In this document: positions 24,975-36,325 of the stretch, one piece after another
How positions within the stretch are numbered: position 1 is the first letter of the stretch
Layout of the letters: each line of letters begins with the position of its first letter
Assembly (NCBI GenBank): GCA_020080175.1
Contig: JAGHQL010000090.1
Span: forward strand, 1-64,000
From: Glutinoglossum americanum
Taxonomy: Eukaryota > Ascomycota > Geoglossomycetes > Geoglossales > Geoglossaceae
DNA length: 64,000 nt
Direction of reading: 5' to 3'
Made by a program: the position numbers and the translations under genes
Notes under the pieces: model-generated
Databases searched by the model: none
What the model was told of the DNA's origin: nothing
Seen by the model: only the letters and a program-made list of their open reading frames with translations

Positions 24975-26975
24975 CTAGTGCCGATGCATTCTAAGTTCGC
25001 CATGGTAAATATCCGACCTTTCCGTCTCGTGCCCGCCTTGCCCTGGCAATTTGCCCATCCAATTTACTGCCTCATTACTAGCCGCGAGAGCGTCAAATTG
25101 CGTGCCTTTGTCCAATAGCTTCCTGGTGATGCTTTCGAGATCCAGCTCCAGGTAATCTCTAATGAACTCACCAATTTCAGTGTTCTCGTGGTTGCCATTT
25201 AGAGGCACGCTGTGGGTAGAACCATAGATGTTAACGTCGACAGCTAGATGAACATTGTGAGAATGATTTCTAGTTAATATATGCAGAGGGAGAAAACCCA
25301 GAAAACATACCAGAATGCCCATGCGTTGACCATCCAACTTGTGCCCTCCGATTTATGATGTTTGCAAAGATAAAAGCGCTTGCCTCGGAGTGGTCGAGGA
25401 GCAATTGGATTTCATCATCCGTAGCATCGTAGACGCCAAAGTCCTTACGGAGCAATTCATTGATGAAGCGTTTCTTATCCTTCACGGATGATGATGAGGA
25501 TGATAGATATGAGTTGAGCCGGAAGGCGAGATATTCAGAGGAGTGAGAAGCGTTGGCGAGAACTTCGGGGTACCATAGATATTCTGGATACGTTTGGTTC
25601 AGTTCTGCAGCGTATGAGTATGTATCAGTATGTCGTACTTGGGAGGACTCATAGAACTCGAGATTGGACTGAGTCAAGCCAGCCCCATAATCTAAGGTTA
25701 GAGTGGCTAACGGGGGCTGACACCGGTTTGGGTAAGGCAGAATGTGTAGCAAATGGCAAACTTACGTCTTGCAGTAGCCAGGCCTCCGGTCTCATGATCA
25801 CTTGTACTGACAACCACACCATTCACATTGCTACCCTCCAAAAAATCCAGCACACTAGCAAACGCCCTATCGTAAGCCAATACCTCATGGACTTGAGCCA
25901 CAGGGTCGTTTCCGTGACCAGCATGATCAATACGGCTACCCTCGATCATGAGGAAGAATCCCTTATCGCTATCTTGCGTCGCTTCTGTCAACGCCCTTAA
26001 TGCAGTCCGCGCCATCTCATCGAGTGAGGGGTATGTCGATTCGAGATATCTACGGTCAACCTCATATGGGATATCTGTCTCTGCAAATAGCCCTAGAAGC
26101 GGTAGCTTCGCCGCACGGCCAAGCTGTAATCTGTCAAAGCCTTCGCGATCGCTAATATAGTTGAAGCCATTTTTCTTCGCAAGAGCAATGATATCCCTAT
26201 TATCCACGCGACACGAGCCATCTGTGGAATTCGGCAAGAAGTGACACCGGCCTCCTCCCATCATTAAATCGACAACACGTCCAAGCGGATAGTCGCCAAC
26301 TTCCTGCTCTGCAATCCGGTCCTCCTCCCACCTTGTATTGACATGCGCCGCAAAAGATGCTGGTGTTGCGTCCGTAATTCTCGTCGTTACCACTAGACCG
26401 GTCATGTAACCGGCAGCCTTCGCCGCCTCAAGAACAGTCCCGCAGGGTGTATGGTCGGGCAGTGTGGCTATCGCACCATTATAGCTTTTGAGTCCACATG
26501 AGAACGCCGTAGCGCCAGCAGCTGAATCAGTAACCAGCGAATCCGACGATCTTGTCCGTGATGATCCAATAAGGTGTTTATCTAACATAAGAATATCATC
26601 CGGAGGGAGTCCTAGCTCAAACTGTCGGAATGACCTTGTTAATGAGAGGCTGGTCGGGCCCATTCCATCGGATACCATAAATATCAGGTTCCTCTTTCCG
26701 CTTGGAGAAGGGTCGTTGCAAGAGTGGGCTCCCGAACCGCCCTTTGATGTTTGGTGTTCGTAAAGTACCCCAATGATGATAACGGCAGCTGTCGCAACTA
26801 TGGCCCACACGAACAACCCTACTTCCCGCCAGAATGTCCATCCATATTTCCCTCGCTGTCTAAAGTCGTCACGATTCATGCGTTCACCAGTGAGAAGCGC
26901 ATCTTCGGCATTGGCGTTCTCGTCCGACCGCTCGCTTGAAGGTCGTTCAGAGGATAGTAGCGGTTCTTGCGACAT
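24975..26975 (-). CDS. pho8: Vacuolar alkaline phosphatase (Pho8 type)
   Basis: Non-specific phosphomonoesterase of the vacuole using two Zn and one Mg. Three exons: 26975-25766, 25706-25311, 25243-24975; 624 aa. It is a type II membrane protein: an acidic cytosolic N-terminus, basic RQRGKYGWTFWREVG, then one hydrophobic helix (about residues 50-70, VGLFVWAIVATAAVIIIGVLY). The catalytic region shows VSDGMGPTS (metal Asp), VTDSAAGATAFSCG (nucleophile Ser in DSA), ITDATPASFAAH, MMGGGRCHFLP, IEGSRIDHAGHGND and STSDHETGG; VDVNIYGS, NGNHENTEIGEFI complete the fold after the last intron. All key metal ligands that can be read by eye are present. Exon 1 ends in ETGGLATAR and the acceptor CGTTAG was chosen by phase; an upstream CAG would break the frame. 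The promoter lies in the 26976-27222 gap shared with the next gene's 3' end. Confidence 0.95.
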
Positions 26976-27222
26976 TGCCTCGAAAAGCCTCGACCTGTAG
27001 GGTCTGTATGGTGCTCCTCTAGGTTCTGCAAAAGGTTAGAACCATAAGTTTATAAAGTCTGTTGAGAGAGTACTACTATTTCGTAGTGGTGAGGTCAAAT
27101 CCTGGAACTACGAATTGTTCTTGGCGCTGCAAGGATATTCACTCTGATTGGTCCATTTCCCGAAACCCCATGCAAAGAGGAACACATTGAAAACAGGATA
27201 ATCTGTATTTATGCAGACGGCC

Positions 27223-28022
27223 CTACCGCCCCTCTTTCCATCCGATAGGTACAAGCGCAGCTGCTACGTTTCCGACTCCCCTCTCCGTAGCAAGGAGGTT
27301 ATATTGCGCAGCTGCATTCCGTGTGTCTTGAACCTCGACGCTGATCCCTAGCGTATTCAGGTGTGCTCTCGTTTCTGGCGACACTGGATGCATGCTGGGT
27401 CCTAGTCCCAATATAAGCAGATCTAAATGGTCAACACACTATGTTAGCACAAGTTCCAAGCTATATCCACTAAAATTAGAGCGGTAGTTTACATAGTCTT
27501 ACCTGGTTTTGGCCATACGATGTCTAATAGACCCCAAGCCTCTAGGGGTACATCCCATTGGCCTTTGCTATTCAACAGCTTCTTCACCTTCCACTTCTCC
27601 TTTTTTCCCCCAACTGCCTCCCAAGGCCGCCATGCAAACACTTCGCCCCCTACAAGTAATACACCACCGCTGGAAACGCGCAGCCCACTATTGAGCAAGA
27701 AGCCATCAGCGTGGCAGGCTTCGATAGCGGTTGTAGGCACGGGCGTTTTCCCAAGGACATCTAGGGAAGCAAAATCGGTTTGTGTCGATTCCTTGGAGGC
27801 GGGGCCGCGATCTCTGGAACGTGGGGGGTGAGATGTCAGGAAGGAAGGCGTACTGTGGATGGATCGAACGGGAGTAGAGCAGGGCTTAGAGCAAGGTATA
27901 AACGGATGAGTGAGCAATTGGGGAGAACCCCTAATCAGTTGAGTACTTGAAGACACCCAGTGGGATAGCTCGCGTAGAGGCTTCGAACATGATGGCAATC
28001 GAGTAGAAGATGAAGTTAACAT
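27223..28022 (-). CDS. Complex I assembly factor 3 (NDUFAF3, Mth938 domain)
   Basis: Mitochondrial factor needed to build the Q-module/arm junction of NADH dehydrogenase. Two exons, 28022-27503 and 27422-27223, phase 1, 239 aa. The N-terminus MLTSSSTRLPSCSKPLRELS and the following Arg/Ser-rich stretch lack acidic residues and look like a mitochondrial presequence. The Mth938-like (DUF498) domain follows: ACHADGFLLNSGLRVSSGGVLL, VFAWRPWEA, then LLDIVWPKPG joined across the intron to DLLILGLGPSMHPVSPETR, LNTLGISVEVQDTRNAAAQYNLLATERG and NVAAALVPIG. These are the defining family motifs. Its 5' end is 0.7 kb from the eS19 gene on the same strand. Confidence 0.9.
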
Positions 28023-28746
28023 TGCATAAGACAATTGGATAGCGAGTACATTATGTCCTACTAATTGTGGGCTGATTTCATACCATTCGGTTCATGAGAT
28101 GACTAAGCATTAGTAATTATGTACAACCAATCAGACTGTCAACATTTCTAATTCCGAAGATTTTATCAAATTGGGTCTTCCAACTTCATATGCATACAGT
28201 TCCTTGTCTCTCTTCGCCAACGCGAGAGTTCACTGTAGTAGCGAAGTAGTTTCCACAAATCGCACCGCCCACGTACCAGGGCAATCCTAAAGAATTATGA
28301 CTTGACTCTCGTGACGCTCGACGGGTTCCAATCATGCTCCCCGCTAGAACTATCCAGCTGAATTTGTGTCACTATAGTAGTTTTCCCCGGCTTTGGAGTT
28401 TCGGAGTGGTCTCGCTTCCAAAAGGCAAACTATATCGGCTGTGGGTAGACCAGCTACGCTATACCTGCTACCATTCATGCTCGCCTGGCCGGACTATACG
28501 TTGGTTCTGGGAATCCCTTGATCTTGCTTGGTATTTGTGGAAGCTACTCCTCCTAGCACGAACACCGGTAGAGTATCTTCGGCGAGGCCAACTTCTCGTT
28601 TGATTAGCTTGTTTTAGGAAAACCTACTGGTCCCCCTTTTTATGCATGGGTTTGTTTACATTTAACTGCGGATGTGAAAAGATCTCCGGGCGAAAAGCAA
28701 TCAAATATCCCGCTAGACTAAGCCTTAGAAGGGAAGATTTGCTCAT
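28023..28746. other. Intergenic, NDUFAF3 promoter side
   Basis: Lies upstream of the complex I assembly factor and downstream of eS19, both minus strand. One plus-strand open frame of 89 codons at 28334-28603 lacks any sign of being coding. Nothing else seen. Confidence 0.5.
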
Positions 28747-29600
28747 CTAATCATCATCTTCCTCCTCCTCTTCTGCCTCGATAGTGGTTTGTGCGATACC
28801 TAATGTTGGATAATGCATCAGCCATGCTTATACTTGAGATCAAGTATTTGCCGTTAAACCAGAGTGCCCGTCTCCATCCCGAAGATCTTTCCTCTGTCTT
28901 TTAGACGCCCTATAGAAAAAAAGGATTCGAACTCACGATCTAGGTCCCGTTGCCCGCTTGTCGTAATTCTCCGCCCACCCTTATCCTCGTCTTGCTCCAA
29001 TACACCGATCTTCTCTAAAGCTTGCATAACCTTCCGGTCCACGCTCCCACTCGCATCGACATGGTGGCTGGGTCTGCTACCCCTATTCTTCTGTCCACCG
29101 TGAGCTTTGCGGAGACGGCCTACACCAACGGTCTTGCGGAGGTATATATGTCGGGCTACAGAAGCGGCGCGGACGTAGAACCTAGTGGTTGATGTCAGCG
29201 GCCGGCAGATCTGGCACTGAGCGTGGAGGGTAGCTGGAGTTGAGTGAAACGTAGGAGCGAGGGCCGGTAGAATGGCTTACCAGTCGATGTTTTGTGGTGG
29301 AAGCTCTTTGAAGTGGCCGGTCTTGACGGTATCAACCCAACCTAAACAGCCACATTAGTATTGAGTGGAATGTTATGGTGGTGAAACAAACCTGGAATAG
29401 GCAACTTTCCCTGTCTCTTTAGAAATGCGGCATACGCCTCAATGAACTTCTGGGCCTATATTTTGGATAATCACCCATCAGTGACCGTTCAGGTCTTCTA
29501 CTCTGACCTTAAGGCGAGCGACACCCGTATCTCGCGGAAACAGTCCTACACGTATGAACACTGGACTTACCTCAACATCACGAACGCTAATACCTCCCAT
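28747..29600 (-). CDS. rps19: 40S ribosomal protein eS19 (Rps19)
   Basis: Small-subunit ribosomal protein required for 18S rRNA 3' maturation. Five exons: 29600-29571, 29455-29392, 29341-29281, 29181-28937, 28799-28747; 150 aa, phases consistent. Protein reads MGGISVRDVEAQKFIEAYAAFL, KRQGKLPIPGWVDTVKTG, KELPPQNIDWFYVRAASVARH, IYLRKTVGVGRLRKAHGGQKN, RGSRPSHHVDASGSVDRK, QALEKIGVLEQDEDKGGRRI and ends in an acidic run EEEEEDDD. This is the full-length, highly conserved family protein. The gene is intron-dense for its size, with introns of 115, 50, 99 and 137 nt; the last two could in principle hide a small RNA but I see no clear box motifs. Confidence 0.97.
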
Positions 29601-30033
29601 AGTTGGTGTGTAGGAGAAATTACTGGTTTGCGTGTGTTATTGCGCCGATGAATGCTCTGTCGCTCTGGCAGTTGAAGTTTGGCGAATATTTCGGTAGTGG
29701 AGGCTCATGTGCGTTAGATTTCCACGCTAACCTAATTAAGCGAATAAGGGCCAATGCCCTAAGCGCAGTCATTACTACCCCTGTGGACTAATTAGTAACT
29801 TTGAGTTTATGACTCTCTTGACAGCGTTCTCAGTGTGGATCCTTCCAGAGGTAGCTACGATGCAATTCTGTCTACTTAGTGCTGAATATAGCGCTGCGAA
29901 TGCTGGACTCCTAGAATACACAAGATTCTTGAGCATGTTCCAAGTATGTGGGTGTAGGTAGAAGTAAGAATACTATATAATAGACTGCACTGGTCGCCGC
30001 TGATTTGCGTAAAGTAATTCACGCCACCCAATA
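29601..30033. other. Intergenic, eS19 promoter region
   Basis: A 433-bp gap between the eS19 start and the end of the next minus-strand gene, so it should contain the ribosomal-protein promoter. No recognised element can be named with confidence. Confidence 0.45.
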
Positions 30034-32375
30034 TCAAAGGGTTGGCACCCTCCTCAACCCAACACAGTACCTAACAAACAGCTCATCAATAAAATGCCCG
30101 TGCCGAATCCCGGGTGGGCGCTCCCAGGCAAATTCATCAATGGCTTGCTGTACACCGTAATTCCTTCGCTCGATTAGATATGAGCATATGAAGAAGCCTG
30201 TGCGGTTGAATCCGTAATGACAATGAACTCCAATCACCAGGTGTTGTTCATGACCCTTCAGCATCATGGGATTCTCCGAGTCTGATGACTGTGAGGTGCG
30301 GGAAGTCCGCTCGGCGAGTAGCCTATCAATAACTGCAACGAAATCACTGACTTCGCTCGGCATAGGCGGTATTTTAGATACGGTAGGGAATTTGTGATAT
30401 CTCACCCCGCCTGACTCCAAACCGTGGGGGTCATAAACTGGGCTATCATGGCTGATATCAACAACGTCCCCAATTCTTGCTTCGCCATTCCCAGTAGGCC
30501 CCCACTCTTCTGCGAATCGTTTGGGGTTATGTCTCTTATCAGCCTCCCGAAGCGTCTTCATAGCTCTGAAAATCCCGCCTATTACACCACTGACTGGAAC
30601 AACAGCCTGCCACTTGATCAGATTTTTCACTGCCCACTTTCCATCTGTTGCCAAGTATTGCAACTGCCAGCCCAGCGAGAGGCGAGGATCAACATGGGCA
30701 GCAAGGAAGTCAGAAATGAGCCCAGAAAGGATGTGGCAGCTGGATGAAGTATACATTAGAGCGTGCGACGCGGGTGCAGGGAGAATCGTGCGTTTCAACA
30801 ATTTGCGTGGTTTGGGTATGCTGATCGAGGCTCGGGGTTTCGGTGCCTGGTTGGATTGTCTAGTGCATTGGGTGACTAGCCCCCTATCCTTTGTTACTGT
30901 CTTGCTGTTGTTTGGTCCTGGTTTTTCGATCTTGGGAGTATGGGCTTGTGTAGGGGCATCCGGAGTAGTCCCGCTAACCCCACCATCGCTCGTTTTATGG
31001 TCAGCACCACTCTTGCCCAGAAACTCGGCAATCTTCTCCACTTCCTCAGGCCTAGTAATATTGTCTGCTTCCCCAGCCACTAGTAGTACGGGGACCTCCA
31101 AGCCACTCCAGACCTGTCTCCCTGGCAACCCGCCCATGGAGCGTTCGTCCCCGCCCTTCTTATCCATCAAGCCTTTCACCATACGTCTCCACACTGCCGT
31201 CCTACTCTGTTCGTTGAACTTTTCTTGCAGTTTCTTGGTCTCCAAGTCCGCCTCTTTCCCCACGAACCTTGACACACTTGGGCTCTCTGTTCCCCCACGT
31301 CTATCCCACCGTCTCCAGAGATCAAATAACGGGCTAGGTATCCAAAGCAGTCTTCGGATTACTGCTGTTTCTTTCTCCGACAGCGGAGAAGAGCGTGGAC
31401 AGATACCCACCAGACCCAAAGTATGGTCTGCAATTCGACTTGGATACGGCGATGAAGATGAAGCTAACAGAGCGGCAAGAGAGCAGCCCATGCTGTGGCC
31501 AACAAGAACAATGCCTTGTCCCGCCTGGCTGTCGCGGTAATTTTCGATTACTAATGCCAGCAATTCGACCAATGCACCAACGGTGTATGCATCCCATGAC
31601 TTCGGTTCGAAGGATGAGAGCCCGCAGCCTGGAAGGTCAATTCCTAAACATGGCGCAGGGTTGGCTAGGCTTTTGAGTAGCGGGTGGAATTGTGATAGTG
31701 AGCCTCCGAGGCCGTGGATGAACACCAGGAGAGGAAGCGGGGAGGGTGTGGTGGGAAGCGAATCCGCATTGGCATGTGGGCGATAAAAAATACGGATTGA
31801 TGGGTAGGTATGTTTATGAATCGGTATGGTGAACGAATGGAATTCGGAGTACTTCTGGAGCAAAGGGGGATCTGTAGCAACTGGAGGAGGGTGGAAAGGT
31901 CAATTTTATCTTCAGGAATGAGTAGCATGATGCTCTACGGAACATATAACTTACTAGCGTTCCCCACACTTGCGGAAGTGCAAACATTGGTTTTCTGAAC
32001 ATCTGTATTCTCATTGGCACTTTGCGCATCTTGGCTCGGCAGCCAGGATTCACCACCGGAGTCCCTCAATAATCTCGATCGAATCAGCCATAGGCATGGA
32101 ACTGCACCACAGATCACGGCTAGCTGTACCATTTCCCAAACACTAATATTCCTCCTTACCGCGTCTAGATACCAGCAATAGATGAGTGATATTATCCGTA
32201 TAGAAAAATTTTGTGCATGGAGAACAACATCTGCCGCATGCTGTTGATAAGCTTGGGCAGCTCTAACGGCTGTGCTCTCCGAAGACTCCCTGAACGTGGT
32301 TGACGTGGCTAGAACACCAGCACCGGCAAACACAAAACTGTGCAACGCCAGCGAAAGAAGCGAGGGCAGCCACAT
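30034..32375 (-). CDS. Membrane-anchored alpha/beta hydrolase fused to dual-specificity phosphatase
   Basis: Two enzyme folds in one chain. Model: exon 1, 32375-31955, and exon 2, 31880-30034, phase 1, 755 aa. Exon 2 alone lacks an ATG at its start and has an upstream in-frame stop, and the GTAAGT donor at 31954 joins it in phase, so fusion to exon 1 is likely but inferred. Exon 1 codes two hydrophobic segments (LPSLLSLALHSFVFAGAGVL; VWEMVQLAVICGAVPCLWLI), so the N-terminus may be membrane-set. The hydrolase follows: LLVFIHGLGGS (oxyanion region), DLPGCGLSSF, nucleophile elbow GHSMGCS near 267, VPVLLVAGEADNIT. From about residue 600 is a phosphatase: VHCHYGFNRTGF near 690 is the HC-x5-R loop, with the FNRTG form of RNA-capping and PIR-type phosphatases. 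Substrates are unknown. Confidence 0.75.
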
Positions 32376-33259
32376 TTTATAACTTCCTATAGCTGTATGC
32401 CCTCTTGATTTGGGGTTTGTTCAACGAATGCGCACCTGTGAGGTTCTCCAGTTTATACACAGCCAGTGGATGAACGCAGGTGATCCTCAGGGCTGAGTCT
32501 TGGCTGAGCAGTGTATATAACGTTAAATGTGCAATTTGGTGCAAAAAGCTCGTTAATTTCTGACCGATAATGACCCGAGAGTCTGGAAACCCCGGTCAAC
32601 TGTAAGCCTTCCGCTATCGAGCATGACGATTGCGGGAACTACGTCCTCGCTGGTTCGATAGAGCCTTTCATCTCCAGAAACTTCTGTGGCATCAGTCTGT
32701 ACTCTTGCCCAGGCTATTAAGCTTTAATGCTCCGTCAATTGGAACCGTGCCCTTGGCCACCGGTTACTGATGTGGTAGGAAAGCCTTAGATCTTGACGGT
32801 CCCTTATCAGGTCGTGTGTTAGGCGCCATTCAATAGGGTTAGCTGATCTCGCCTCGTGGGCGATGTGTAACCTAGCGTACTTAAGTTGCAAAGGGTTTAG
32901 CCCGTTTGACACGTGAAGATCGGTGAGATTTCCAGGGCCCATGAGCATTGGATTGGAATGAAAATTTTAACACTCTTGTGCGCTCATAGTGTGTATTTCA
33001 TTCTAGTAACGCCCAGCTTGAAGCCACGTTTCCCTACACTTGGTTGCTGGACATATATGCAGCAATGTAGCACACATCATGGGACGGATTTCAGCAGTGT
33101 GACGTAGCCTAGACGCGACTAAGCCTATGGTGAGACGATAACCGAAGAGTTGGAACTCCACGCGCCAACACCCCCACTATGAGCCTCAGCAAGAGGGGTT
33201 CATCTCAAGGGATGATCCCATAAACATACCTAGTCCATTTAGCACCTTTCGATAGCACC
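32376..33259. other. Divergent intergenic region
   Basis: Lies between the hydrolase-phosphatase gene (minus) and the dihydroxyacid dehydratase gene (plus), so it probably contains both promoters. Short open frames only. No element named. Confidence 0.45.
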
Positions 33260-35505
33260 ATGGCTTCAGGAGCGGTCAAGACGCCTAAATATCTAGACTT
33301 TCCCCACTTCCCAGACGGCGCAACCAGAGATGGGGAGCTAGTTTTGAACAGGTACTCGGCCATTGTGACGAATGGGCATGATTTTCCGGGAGCTAAGGTT
33401 TCTCTTCCTACCCGTCATTTGATTTCTCTTTTAGAGAATAGATAGGATGGTGCTATTAGAAATATCTCCTTATTTTTGGAATTATTCATTTCATTGATCA
33501 AAATCCAATCGAATAGGCCATGCTCTATGCTGCTGGCGTGCCAGACCAGCACGCCATGAAAACGTCTCCCCACGTTGGTATTTCATCGGTCTGGTGGGAA
33601 GGCAATCCGTGCAAGTAATTAAATCACAAGTCCCGCTAATGGAATATCTTGTCCATGACTTGACTAACCAGCTCCGGTACTACAGCATGCACTGTGAGTC
33701 TCACTATACAGTCTTTTAACGGTGCCATTTGACAACACATTATGCGACGATGCACAACCCCGTATTAATTATAGAAGAGGTCATTATCACTAATAAAGTT
33801 CTGGTCATCTCCCAGTGCTGGATCTCGCAAAGACTGTAAAGGATGCCGTTCAAAAACAAGGAATGCTAGCTTGGCAATTCAATACAGTCGGCGTATCTGA
33901 CGCTATCACTATGGGTGGGGAAGGTTAGGCATTTCCTTTCATATACCTCAGGCTTTGTAGTCGACTGACCCCCCTGCTCCCAGGAATGCGCTTTTCCCTT
34001 CAGACTCGCGAGATCATTGCCGACTCGATCGAAACCGTAACTTGCGCTCAATACCACGATGCGAATATCTCTCTCCCGGGCTGTGACAAGAACATGCCAG
34101 GATGCGTGATGGCCATGGCCCGGCACAACCGCCCTTCGCTCATGATATATGGCGGTACGATTAGGCCAGGGTATTCGGAACTGCTGAAAAAACCCATCAA
34201 TATTAGCACATGCTACGAAGCTGCTGGCGCGTTTACATATGGCCGTTTGAAAACTACGGATGGGAAATCTAGTCCGTCAGAGATCATGACTGATATCGAA
34301 CAACACGCCTGTCCAGGAGCGGGAGCTTGTGGCGGCATGTATACGGCAAACACAATGGCGACAGCGATCGAGTCTATGGGGCTTACCTTACCGGGAAGCT
34401 CGTCAACTCCCGCTGAGAGCCCTGCAAAGTTGCGAGAATGTGTGAAAGCTGCCGAGGTCATCAAGGCCTGCATGGGGAAGAACATCCGCCCTCGCTCTTT
34501 GCTCACAAAGGAGAGCTTTGAAAACGCGATGGTCATGACAATGGCTCTCGGCGGTAGCACCAATGCCGTCGTCCACTTTCTTGCTATGGCAGGCACTGCA
34601 GAGGTTGAACTGACACTCGATGACTTCCAGCGTGTCTCTGACAAAATCCCGTTCATCGCTGACCTCGCACCTAGCGGGAAATACTATATGGCTGACCTCT
34701 ATGAGATCGGCGGCATTCCAAGTGTTATGAAACTGCTCGTGGCCGCGGGTCTCCTAAACGGAGAAATTCCCACGGTCACCGGTAAGTCCCTTGCCGAGAA
34801 TATCTCCTCCTTCCCGTCTTTGCCTCAGGACCAGGTCGTTATTCGTCCCCTCTCCGCCCCTATCAAACCGACCGGCCACATTCAGGTCCTTCGTGGTAAT
34901 CTCGCGCCTGGTGGCGCGGTAGCCAAGATCACAGGCAAAGAGGGATCCCGCTTCGTCGGCAAGGCCAAAGTCTTTGATAAGGAACACCACTTAGACTCAG
35001 CCCTAGGCCGTGGCGAGATTCCCCATGGCGAAAACCTTGTCCTTATTGTCCGCTTCGAGGGCCCCAAAGGCGGTCCAGGAATGCCGGAGCAACTGAAAGC
35101 CTCGGCGGCATTGATGGGTGCGAATTTAACTAACGTCGCGCTTGTCACAGATGGTAGATACAGCGGGGCTTCGCATGGATTTATTGTGGGCCATGTTGTG
35201 CCTGAGGCGCAGGCCGGTGGGCCAATCGCGGTAGTGCAAGATGGGGATGTAATTACGATCGATGTGGAAACGAACAGGATCGATATCAATGTCTCCGATG
35301 AAGTAATCGCGGAGAGGTTGAGCCATTGGAAAAGGCCTCCGATGCCAGCAACAAGAGGGACATTAGCAAAGTATGCGCACTTAGTTGGGGATGCATCTCA
35401 TGGGGTGAGTTTCTCAAACCTTCCGTTGGCACTACCCCTGTAGTTAAGAGGGCCACGGCGCTGACAGACATGGGTTTTAACTAGGCCATGACAGACCTGT
35501 TCTAA
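33260..35505 (+). CDS. ilv3: Dihydroxyacid dehydratase (IlvD/Ilv3 family)
   Basis: Fe-S dehydratase turning 2,3-dihydroxy acids into 2-keto acids in valine, isoleucine and pantothenate synthesis. Six exons: 33260-33397, 33517-33614, 33686-33693, 33816-33923, 33984-35404, 35485-35505; 597 aa. The third exon is only 8 nt; it restores NPCNMHLLDLAKTV, which is invariant in the family, so it is well supported. The last exon codes AMTDLF then stop. The cluster cysteines are present: GNPCN near 78, PGCDKNMPG near 151, GAGACGGMYTANTM near 231, plus the catalytic Ser in GRYSGASHG near 510. The N-terminus MASGAVKTPKYLDFPHF is short and carries acidic residues right after, not a typical mitochondrial presequence. 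It may therefore be a cytosolic paralogue rather than the main Ilv3; filamentous fungi often have several copies. Confidence 0.93.
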
Positions 35506-36325
35506 AGGGTCACCTACCTTAGGTAATCAGAGAGTTGCGATATGAAGCAACTTGGCATCTTTCGTCCAAGCGATCATCGCATCAAGAGGAGCCTGTAAGG
35601 GGTTCACTCTCAGTTAAATATTAGAGGGACCGTAGATATGTCTCTTTCACGTAAAGTGAAAACTGAATGGTGTTGGCCAATATGCCTAAATGACTACCAT
35701 GTGCCAAAATGTCTAATGGTAGAACATAAGGGACATCGCTTTCTCATTGATTGAAACTCCAGCCGGACTTCACTGCTAAGGCCAAGGAACTTTGAGCTAG
35801 ACCTGAACAAGTTTTCATTATTTGTTGAAATAGACTGGACTGCGCTGCTACTCCTACGGGTGTAGTGACAGCCACATGTTGCTGGATGCGATAGTGGTAC
35901 CCAAATCCACAGCCCTCGCGTAACTCACTCGGTAGAGGAAATAACGTTGCTAAGCTCCAATGCAAAGAGAATTGAATTGTGATAACCACAGTGATGAGTT
36001 TTCACTGGGAAAGATTTTAGCCCACTCATCTGGAAAGTGTCTTAGGGCTCGTATATTGACGTAAGCAAGCAGGACCGATCAAGCTCAGTGGCATGGTGTG
36101 TTGTACTGAAAATTGAAAATAGGGGTCAGATCGCTCTTGCCCTAACCCCAAGCGACTCGTCTGGAAGGAGACTCTTCCACCATAACACCTTCCTGCTCCT
36201 AACACAGAGCAACCGGCACCCCCATATCAGCCACACCCTCGTCATTCTATACTATACACGATTTGCGAAGCGTCTCTACATATCACGTAAAATATTTTTT
36301 CCTGCAAGATTCCGACAGGTGCAAG
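35506..36325. other. Intergenic
   Basis: An 820-bp region between two plus-strand genes; it should hold the dehydratase 3' end and the promoter of the giant low-complexity gene. No open frame or motif of note. Confidence 0.45.

Noticed and set aside
28800-28936. snoRNA inside the last eS19 intron
   Set aside because: A TGATG-like word is near the 3' end, not where a C box should be, and no paired D box was found.
30521-31540. 339-codon plus-strand frame
   Set aside because: It is antisense to the hydrolase-phosphatase gene, whose own frame shows intact catalytic motifs.
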